Source: Seleniibacterium sp963677135
Lineage (GTDB): Bacteria; Desulfobacterota; Desulfuromonadia; Desulfuromonadales; Geopsychrobacteraceae
Length of the DNA stretch: 64,000 bases
Assembly: GCA_963677135.2 (NCBI GenBank)
Contig: CAXXLS010000014.1
Location: forward strand, 62,001 to 126,000
Direction: 5' to 3'
Below are positions 58,285 through 64,000 of this stretch, piece after piece. Every line of letters begins with the position of its first letter. The stretch's first letter is position 1. The position numbers were made by a program, and so were the translations under genes. Below the pieces are notes generated by a model. That model made no database searches, had not been told where the DNA came from, and saw only the letters and a program-made list of their open reading frames with translations.

Positions 58285-58932
58285 TCACAGAAACCCGTTT
58301 TTGGCAAGAAAGTCGAGGCTGACACCGGAAGATTCGGATTTCGATGCCGGTCTCATCAGCTTTTCGACATAACGGCCGAGGATATCGGTCTCGATATTCA
58401 CCTGCGCTCCTTCGCGGCGGTCCCGCAACGTGGTCATGGCCAGGGAGTGAGGAATGACCGCAACGGTGAAGGATTCTTCCCCCACCTCGTTTACGGTCAG
58501 ACTGATGCCGTCGATGGCAACCGATCCCTTTTCAACGATATAGCGCAGGGAGGCTGTCGGTGCAGCGATCTCAAAACGCACCACGTTGGCGTCCTGGTAG
58601 CGCCGGGCGACGGTCCCGACGCAGTCGATATGACCGCTGACCAGATGCCCGCCCAAACGGTCACTGAGCCGCAAAGCGCGTTCCAGGTTGACTTCCGCAT
58701 TAATTGCCAGATGTCCCAGGGTTGTCCTGTCGAGGGTCTCGGGGGAAACGTCGACGGCAAAGCTGTCCCTGTCCCACGAAACCACCGTCAGGCAGGCGCC
58801 GTTGATCGCGATACTTTCTCCCAGCTCGAGATCCTGGCGCACCAGGTCACTGCCGATATGCAGTTGAGCCGAGTTGCCCCGCCGGTCGATTTTACGGATC
58901 GTACCGAGGGCCTGAATCAATCCGGTAAACAT
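58285..58932 (-). CDS. ribE: riboflavin synthase alpha chain
   Basis: The 215-residue trimeric enzyme dismutates two ribityllumazines to riboflavin. Two lumazine-binding repeats are visible. The first begins MFTGLIQALGTIRKI and includes GESIAINGACLTVV (about residues 38-51) and VSPETLDRTTLG. The second includes HIDCVGTVARRY and EKGSVAIDGISLTVNEV (about 135-151). It overlaps the end of ribD by 16 bases, so translation is coupled. Confidence 0.95.
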   Translation of the reverse strand: MFTGLIQALGTIRKIDRRGNSAQLHIGSDLVRQDLELGESIAINGACLTVVSWDRDSFAVDVSPETLDRTTLGHLAINAEVNLERALRLSDRLGGHLVSGHIDCVGTVARRYQDANVVRFEIAAPTASLRYIVEKGSVAIDGISLTVNEVGEESFTVAVIPHSLAMTTLRDRREGAQVNIETDILGRYVEKLMRPASKSESSGVSLDFLAKNGFL

Positions 58933-60029
58933 GATTGCAAATCTCCTGTAATCAACAGGTCGGGGCCGATCTGCCGGTAACGCAGATCGGACAATTCCAG
59001 GGCGTCTGCCATTCTATCGCGTCCCGGTCCGGCAAAGATACCGTTGATGGACCTCCCTGCCAGAATTTTAGGCGCGACATAAAGCATCAGCTGATCGACG
59101 AGCCCGGCATCAAGGGCTGCCGTGGCGAGGGTTGCCCCACCTTCGAGCAGCAATCTCTGAACGTTGCGCCGCCCGAGTTCCCGCCACAGCAGGCGCAGAT
59201 CGACCTGCCCTTCCCTGCCGGCCAGAACCAGGACTTCAGCCCCCCGGGCTTCCAGCGCCTTTCTCTTTTCCCGATCGGTGCTTGCCGTGGCGACAATCGT
59301 GCCCGAATCAGACGTCATGTGCAACATTTTGCTGCCTACCGGCATTCTCAGATGGCTGTCGACGACCACCCTCAACGGATCTTCGCCAGCGCCGTCCTGC
59401 AACCGGGTATTGAGCATCGGATCGTCGTTAAGCACCGTGTTGATACCGACCATGATGGCCTCCACCCGATGGCGCAACTGATGGACATGCTCACGACTCT
59501 CGGGTGAAGAAACCCAGCGCGAATCGCCCAGGCTGGTCGCCGTCGCACCATCAAGGGTCATGGCCGCCTTGTAGATCGTGAAGGGGAGTCCCCGGTGCAA
59601 AAGTTTGGCAAACGGGGCGATCAGGCGACGACACTCTGGTTCGAGAACCCCGACTTCAACCCGGACCCCGGCGGCCTTGAGCCGGGCGATGCCGCGACCG
59701 GCAACCAGCGGATTGGGATCGACCGTCCCGACAAAAACCTCCCTGACCCCGGCAGCGATCAAAGCATCGGCACAGGGAGGAGTCTTGCCGTAATGGGAAC
59801 AGGGCTCCAGGGTAACGTAGACGGCGGCACCTGAGGCCTGATCCCCGGCATCGCGCAGGGCAAAAACTTCGGCATGAGGGTCACCGGCGCGCGGATGAAA
59901 ACCTTGACCGACCACCTGGCCGTCCTTGACGATGACCGCTCCGACCGGGGGGTTCGGGCTGGTTCTGCCCACACCCTGCCGAGCCTGCTCAAGAGCCAGG
60001 CGCATATATTCGGTATGTGAAAACGGCAT
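58917..60029 (-). CDS. ribD: bifunctional riboflavin deaminase/reductase RibD
   Basis: The 370-residue fusion has an N-terminal deaminase with GRTSPNPPVGAVIVKDGQVV, HAEVFALRDAG (about residues 50-60) and zinc cysteines in EPCSHYGKTPPCADALI. The reductase follows (YKAAMTLDGATATSLGDSRW; VMVGINTVLNDDPMLNTR; LLLEGGATLATAAL). It carries out the second and third steps after GTP ring opening. ATG 60029 starts close to the expected N-terminus; the frame continues to 60053 with no better ribosome site. It heads ribD-ribE-ribBA-ribH-nusB after a hairpin terminator that separates it from nrdR. Confidence 0.94.
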   Translation of the reverse strand: MPFSHTEYMRLALEQARQGVGRTSPNPPVGAVIVKDGQVVGQGFHPRAGDPHAEVFALRDAGDQASGAAVYVTLEPCSHYGKTPPCADALIAAGVREVFVGTVDPNPLVAGRGIARLKAAGVRVEVGVLEPECRRLIAPFAKLLHRGLPFTIYKAAMTLDGATATSLGDSRWVSSPESREHVHQLRHRVEAIMVGINTVLNDDPMLNTRLQDGAGEDPLRVVVDSHLRMPVGSKMLHMTSDSGTIVATASTDREKRKALEARGAEVLVLAGREGQVDLRLLWRELGRRNVQRLLLEGGATLATAALDAGLVDQLMLYVAPKILAGRSINGIFAGPGRDRMADALELSDLRYRQIGPDLLITGDLQSCLPD

Positions 60030-60044
60030 GCGCTTTAACCTTTC

Positions 60045-60083
60045 ATAAAACAAGGCCGGAACAACAGATCTGCTGCCCCGGCC
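60045..60083 (-). terminator. terminator or attenuator between nrdR and ribD
   Basis: On the minus strand GGCCGG and CCGGCC enclose an inner CAGCAGATCTGTTG stem, followed by TTGTTTT. It lies 16 bases before the ribD start and could modulate entry into the rib genes. It is not an FMN riboswitch. Confidence 0.55.
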
Positions 60084-60104
60084 ATGAGTTAATCCAGAGT
60101 CGAT

Positions 60105-60563
60105 TTATTTCGAATTTTTCAGCAGATCTGTCAATTCCACCATAAATTCATTGATATCCTTGAACTGCCTGTAAACGGAAGCGAAGCGAACATAGGCCAC
60201 TTCGTCGACCTCGTGAAGGATATCCATGACCGCCCTGCCAATCAGGCTGGAAGAGATCTCCTTGTCCCCACATTCCTGGAACTGGCGTTCGAGCTTGTCG
60301 ACCATGGCCTCGATCTCCTCGATGGAAACCGGTCGCTTCTCACAGGCCCGCTGCATGCCAGCGATGATTTTCGAGCGGTCGAAGGCTTCGCGGCGCCCGT
60401 CTTTCTTGATAACCCAGGGCAAAATCTCCTCAACCCGCTCGTACGTTGTGAAACGTCTCTCGCAGGCCGGGCATTCCCGTCTTCTGCGCACGTTGTTCCC
60501 TTCCTTTCCAAGTCGGGAATCAACCACCCTGGTATCGCCATGACCACAAAAAGGACAGTTCAT
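60105..60563 (-). CDS. nrdR: transcriptional repressor NrdR
   Basis: The 152-residue repressor of ribonucleotide reductase genes has an N-terminal zinc ribbon (MNCPFCGHGDTRVVDSR; RRRRECPACERRFTTYERVE, with four cysteines) and an ATP-cone domain (LPWVIKKDGRREAFDRSKII, about residues 48-67) that senses ATP/dATP. The length is standard. Its ATG shares one base with the stop of the dCMP deaminase gene (TGATG), so the nucleotide-metabolism genes are coupled. No NrdR box pair was found next to it. Confidence 0.96.
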   Translation of the reverse strand: MNCPFCGHGDTRVVDSRLGKEGNNVRRRRECPACERRFTTYERVEEILPWVIKKDGRREAFDRSKIIAGMQRACEKRPVSIEEIEAMVDKLERQFQECGDKEISSSLIGRAVMDILHEVDEVAYVRFASVYRQFKDINEFMVELTDLLKNSK

Positions 60564-61018
60564 TATTTTCCGCTCTTCACGTAATGATGGAACTTGATCC
60601 CGGCTTCCCCCAGCATTTCCAGGGACAGGTCATCCGGATAGCCGCGACCGTATATCACTTCCTCGATCCCTGCGTTGATGAGCATTTTACTGCAGATGAT
60701 GCAAGGGGAATCGGTACAGTAGACCGTTGCCCCGGCAATATTCACCCCGTGTCGAGCCGCCTGAATGATGGCGTTCTGCTCGGCGTGAAGACCGCGGCAC
60801 AGTTCATGCCTCTCCCCCGAGGGAACCTGCAACTGATCACGCAGGCACCCGGTGACATCACAATGCGTGATGCCACTGGGGACCCCATTGTAACCGGTGG
60901 CGAGAATATGCTTGTCCTTAACCACCAACGCCCCGACCTGGCGCCGCGTACAGGTCGAGCGCGTGGCGACCAGCTGGGTGATTTCCATGAAATATTCATT
61001 CCAGTCGGGGCGTATCAT
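60563..61018 (-). CDS. dCMP / cytidine deaminase family protein (ComEB-like)
   Basis: The 151-residue zinc deaminase begins MIRPDWNEYFMEITQLVATR. The motifs LHAEQNAIIQAARHGVNIAG (about residues 78-97, His-Ala-Glu) and TDSPCIICSKMLINAG (about 104-119, Cys-x2-Cys) form the zinc and catalytic site. TCTRRQVGALVVKDKHILAT and the cysteine pair in HCDVTGCLRD match the dCMP deaminase subgroup, which produces dUMP for thymidylate synthesis. It lies 11 bases after glyA, whose product makes the one-carbon donor for the same pathway, and overlaps nrdR. Confidence 0.92.
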   Translation of the reverse strand: MIRPDWNEYFMEITQLVATRSTCTRRQVGALVVKDKHILATGYNGVPSGITHCDVTGCLRDQLQVPSGERHELCRGLHAEQNAIIQAARHGVNIAGATVYCTDSPCIICSKMLINAGIEEVIYGRGYPDDLSLEMLGEAGIKFHHYVKSGK

Positions 61019-61029
61019 GACGGATCTCT

Positions 61030-62277
61030 TTATTTCAGGCGATGTGCGTAAAGAGGGAACTTCATGCAGAGCTCCTTCACTTCGCCGCGAATCGTTTCGA
61101 GTTCTTCCGGATTGTCCATGTTCTTAAGAGCACGGTCGATCCATTCCGCAACCTTGATCATTTCGGCTTCCTTGAGCCCGCGAGTGGTGGTTGCCGGGGT
61201 TCCGATGCGGATACCGCTGGTGACAAAGGGTGACCGGGTATCAAAGGGCACTGCATTCTTGTTCACGGTGATCCCGGCCTCTTCGAGGGCATGCTCGGCC
61301 ATTTTACCGGTTATTTCGGTCCCGGTAAAATCGACCAGCATCAGATGATTGTCGGTGCCTCCGGAGACCAGCTTGTAACCCCGTTCAACCAGGGCTCCAG
61401 CCAAGGCCTGGGCATTTTTGACGACCTGAAGAGCGTACTCCTTGAACTCTGGAGAAAGGGCCTCCTTGAAAGCGACCGCCTTGGCAGCGATGACATGCAT
61501 CAGGGGACCGCCCTGGATCCCGGGGAAGATGTTGCTGTTCAGCTTTTTGGACCACTCCTCAGTACAGAGGATCATCCCCCCCCGAGGGCCACGCAGGGTT
61601 TTATGGGTGGTCGTGGTAACAAACTCAGCGTAGGGCACCGGATTGTCATGGACTCCTGCCGCAACCAGCCCGGCAATATGAGCCATATCGACCATCACAA
61701 CGGCGCCAACCTCATCGGCTATGCGACGAAACGCCTTGAAATCAATAGCCCGGGGGTAAGCGCTCGCGCCGACCACGATCAGTTTGGGGCGATGTTCTTT
61801 GGCCAGACGTTCGACCTCATCATAATCGATGGTGCCGGTTTCCGGATTGAGACCGTAAGGAACAATATTATACAGTTTTCCCGAAAAATTGACCGGGGAG
61901 CCGTGAGTCAGGTGCCCGCCGTGGGCGAGATTCATGCCAAGCACAGTATCTCCGGGCTGACAGACCGCCATGTAGACCGCCATGTTGGCCTGGGATCCGG
62001 AATGGGGCTGGACATTGGCATGCTCCGCCCCGAACAGTTCCTTGGCCCGATCGATAGCAAACTGTTCTGCGATATCGACGACCTGGCAGCCCCCGTAGTA
62101 ACGCTTTCCCGGGTACCCTTCGGCGTATTTATTGGTCAGGACCGAACCCTGAGCCTCGAGCACGGCCTCGCTGACAAAGTTTTCTGAAGCGATAAATTCA
62201 AGATTGTACTCCTGGCGCCTGGTTTCGTCGCTGACAACCTTGGCGATTTCCGGGTCAAAAAATTCTAAATTCTGCAT
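61030..62277 (-). CDS. glyA: serine hydroxymethyltransferase
   Basis: The 415-residue PLP enzyme converts serine and tetrahydrofolate to glycine and methylene-tetrahydrofolate. LEFIASENFVSEAVLEAQGS (about residues 26-45), YPGKRYYGGCQVVDIAEQFA, ANVQPHSGSQANMAVYMAV and the PLP lysine in FVTTTTHKTLRGPRGGMILC (about 220-239) are all intact. ATG 62277 follows GGAGG at ten bases. The frame extends to 62349 but would run through the rpiB terminator region. It is followed closely by the dCMP deaminase gene. Confidence 0.97.
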   Translation of the reverse strand: MQNLEFFDPEIAKVVSDETRRQEYNLEFIASENFVSEAVLEAQGSVLTNKYAEGYPGKRYYGGCQVVDIAEQFAIDRAKELFGAEHANVQPHSGSQANMAVYMAVCQPGDTVLGMNLAHGGHLTHGSPVNFSGKLYNIVPYGLNPETGTIDYDEVERLAKEHRPKLIVVGASAYPRAIDFKAFRRIADEVGAVVMVDMAHIAGLVAAGVHDNPVPYAEFVTTTTHKTLRGPRGGMILCTEEWSKKLNSNIFPGIQGGPLMHVIAAKAVAFKEALSPEFKEYALQVVKNAQALAGALVERGYKLVSGGTDNHLMLVDFTGTEITGKMAEHALEEAGITVNKNAVPFDTRSPFVTSGIRIGTPATTTRGLKEAEMIKVAEWIDRALKNMDNPEELETIRGEVKELCMKFPLYAHRLK

Positions 62278-62333
62278 GCCTATTGTTCCTCCGTTGTTCC
62301 TGCCCTTTGCGTAGCAAGCCTGTTTCGTAGAAA

Positions 62334-62364
62334 GAAAAAAACGGGGCATGAAAGCTGCCCCGTC
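62334..62364 (-). terminator. terminator between rpiB and glyA
   Basis: ACGGGGCA and TGCCCCGT pair around a seven-base loop, with seven Ts after it on the minus strand. It would end rpiB transcripts, so glyA probably has its own promoter in the short space before its ATG. Confidence 0.8.
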
Positions 62365-62385
62365 TTGTATGAATCGTCAGAATGC

Positions 62386-62820
62386 CTAGCCCTCGAGCCC
62401 GGCGATCTTATCAAGACGGTTTTGATGCCGTCCTCCTTCGTAATCTGTATCGAGCCAGATTTCAACCAATTTTTTTCCGACGTCCTGGCTCAGTACCCGT
62501 CCACCCATCACCAGGATATTGGCATTATTGTGTTCTTTGGCCATCTGGGCGGTGAATTCATCATGGACCAGCGCCGCCCGGACGCCCCGGAATTTGTTGG
62601 CGGCAATCGACATCCCGATACCGGTTCCGCAGATCAGGATACCGGCTTTCGCCTGTCCCGAGGACACGGCCGAGGCCACCTTGGCGGCGTAGTCAGGATA
62701 ATCGACCGAGGCACTATCGTTGGTGCCGCAGTCGGTAAAATCAGCACCGCGCTGCTTCAGCAGTTCGCAGACAGCCTGCTTCAGCTCCAGTCCGCCATGG
62801 TCACTGGCAATGAAGATCAT
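62386..62820 (-). CDS. rpiB: ribose 5-phosphate isomerase B
   Basis: The 144-residue enzyme interconverts ribose 5-phosphate and ribulose 5-phosphate. MIFIASDHGGLELKQAVCEL (residues 1-20) carries the Asp-His phosphate site. ILICGTGIGMSIAANKFRGV (about 63-82) has the catalytic Cys and the GTGIG loop, and ARAALVHDEFTAQMAKEHNN-type sequence follows (here VRAALVHDEFTAQMAKEHNN). ATG 62820 is eight bases after GAGGAG. It follows fabF by 11 bases, so the two are co-transcribed. Confidence 0.96.
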   Translation of the reverse strand: MIFIASDHGGLELKQAVCELLKQRGADFTDCGTNDSASVDYPDYAAKVASAVSSGQAKAGILICGTGIGMSIAANKFRGVRAALVHDEFTAQMAKEHNNANILVMGGRVLSQDVGKKLVEIWLDTDYEGGRHQNRLDKIAGLEG

Positions 62821-62831
62821 GACAGGACTCC

Positions 62832-64000
62832 TCAGATTTTTTTGAACGCCAGAGTCGCGTTGGTCCCGCCGAATCCGAAAGAGTTCGACAGGGCAACCTG
62901 GCATTGCGCCTCACGAGCCTGATTGGGGACATAGTCCAGATCACACTCGGGGTCGGCTTCAAAATAGTTGATAGTCGGCGGGACAACGCCGTTTTTCAGG
63001 GTCAGGGCACAGAAAACCGCCTCGATCCCCCCAGCGGCGCCAAGGCCGTGACCGGTCATGCTCTTGGTCGAGCTGATCATGATCTTGCGGGCATGATCCC
63101 CAGGACCGACTTGATCGCCATGGTTTCGTAGAGGTCATTGTAGTAGGTCGAGGTCCCATGGGCATTGATGTAGTCAACATCCTCAGGATTCAGGCCGCCG
63201 TTTTTCAGGGCCATGGCGATACAGCGGGCCGCGCCTTCCCCGCCGGCTGCCGGCTGGGTCAGGTGATATGCATCGCTGGTGAGACCGTAACCGACCAGTT
63301 CACAATAAATATTGGCACCGCGCTTCTTGGCACTTTCGTACTCTTCAAGCATGACAATACCTGCCCCTTCGGCCATGACGAAACCATCCCGGTTCTTTTC
63401 AAACGGACGGCTGGCAGTGGCCGGATCGTCATTGCGGGTGGACAGGGCTTTTCATGACATTGAAGCCGCCAATGCCAAGGGGGGTAATGGTCGATTCGGT
63501 GCCCCCTGCGAACATGGCATCGGCGTCACCGCGCGCGATCATGTGATAAGCGTCACCGATGGAATGGGTGCCGGTTGCGCAGGCGGATACCGAGGAAAGG
63601 TTGGGTCCTTTCGCACCGAAACGCATGGAGATCTGGCCGGGCGCCAGGTTGATAATCAGCATCGGAATAAAAACGGGGTAATCCTCTTGTATCCACGTTC
63701 GAGCAGCACCTTGTGGTATTGCTCGATGGCCGGCAGTCCGCCGAGCCCGCTCCCCACGAGAACCCCGACACGCTCGGCGTTCTCATCGGTGATTTCAAGG
63801 CCCGAATCCTGGTAAGCCATCTCGGCCGCAGCGAGACCATACTGAATAAAGAGATCCATCTTCTTGATCTCTTTTTTATCAATATAATCCTCGGCAACAA
63901 AATCCTTGACTTCGCCGGCAATCTGGGTCGCCAGCTCGGAAGCATCGAAACGTGTGATCTTGCCGATCCCCGACTGACCGCCGGTAACAGCAGCCCAGTT
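62832..64000 (-). pseudogene. fabF: beta-ketoacyl-ACP synthase II (FabF), interrupted by three frameshifts; N-terminus beyond right edge
   Basis: The reading frames together give an almost complete FabF condensing enzyme of fatty acid synthesis. The active-site cysteine lies in SVSACATGTHSIGDAYHMIA, one histidine in INAHGTSTYYND, the second in MTGHGLGAAGGIEA, and the end reads NSFGFGGTNATLAFKKI. The frame breaks three times, each time in a homopolymer. One T is missing near 63669-63673, after YKRITPF. One A is extra at 63449-63452, after FNVMK. One G is missing at 63098-63101, after AIKSVLG. Correcting each restores the family sequence at once. All catalytic residues are kept and the gene should be essential, so I think sequencing error more likely than a true pseudogene. 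Confidence 0.85.

Overview
The window reads as chromosomal DNA of a Desulfuromonadales-type bacterium (Desulfobacterota, formerly Deltaproteobacteria). The support is inference from gene content: an XrtA/PEP-CTERM exopolysaccharide cluster, a GSU3473-like small protein, an rpoS linked to surE-pcm-nlpD, a thrS-infC-rpmI-rplT-pheST-ihfA block and a nrdR-rib-nusB block. The base composition is moderate, and AT-rich intergenic DNA stands out clearly.

Region 1 (1-14.1 kb, all minus strand) is most of an XrtA-type exopolysaccharide cluster. In transcription order it holds the TPR lipoprotein PrsT, the initiating sugar transferase, the Wza-type exporter, the Wzz-type chain-length protein, the tyrosine autokinase, an outer-membrane beta-barrel protein, the XrtA-associated ATPase, a polysaccharide deacetylase, a FemAB-like acyltransferase, a pyruvyl-transferase family protein and a GT2 glycosyltransferase cut by the left edge. 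The exosortase and the PrsK/PrsR regulators are not in the window. Four PEP-CTERM proteins (14.1, 26.3, 27.2 and 28.3 kb), the expected cargo of the system, lie to the right, mixed with an ISL3-family insertion sequence, tRNA-Leu, rqcH-like, two MetY-type sulfhydrylases, a ModF-like ABC protein, trmL and htpG.

The most notable result is a regulon read directly from the DNA. All four PEP-CTERM genes, plus a lone 74-residue GSU3473-like gene at 23.26 kb, carry a sigma-54 (-24/-12) promoter. Each is preceded, about 60 or 80-85 bases upstream, by a copy of one palindromic 17-mer (consensus TGTCGAAAAWATTKACA). This fits control by a sigma-54 enhancer-binding protein such as PrsR and draws the unknown small gene into the exopolysaccharide/PEP-CTERM programme.

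Region 2 (29-40.7 kb) is mixed housekeeping: a ferritin-like protein, YjbQ, a Bax-like glucosaminidase lipoprotein, a secreted polysaccharide deacetylase, an RSH protein with a degraded synthetase domain, HIT, TlyA, HDOD, AIM24-type, LipB, UDP-glucose dehydrogenase, apt, and tRNA-Val(CAC) and tRNA-Arg(CCT) with clear promoters and terminators. Region 3 (40.8-52.4 kb, minus) joins tRNA-Val(GAC)-thrS-infC-rpmI-rplT-pheS-pheT-ihfA-merR to surE-pcm-yqaA-nlpD-rpoS; infC uses an AUA start. Region 4 (52.6-64 kb) has an acyl-CoA synthetase on the plus strand, then minus-strand hom, and fabF-rpiB-glyA-dCMP deaminase-nrdR-ribD-ribE-ribBA-ribH-nusB. fabF is broken by three single-base changes, all in homopolymer runs, which looks like sequencing error.

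Dispersed intergenic repeats (a MITE-like family with TTAGCCGCAGATG ends, a 124-bp hairpin repeat and a heptamer array) sit in the gene-poor gaps.
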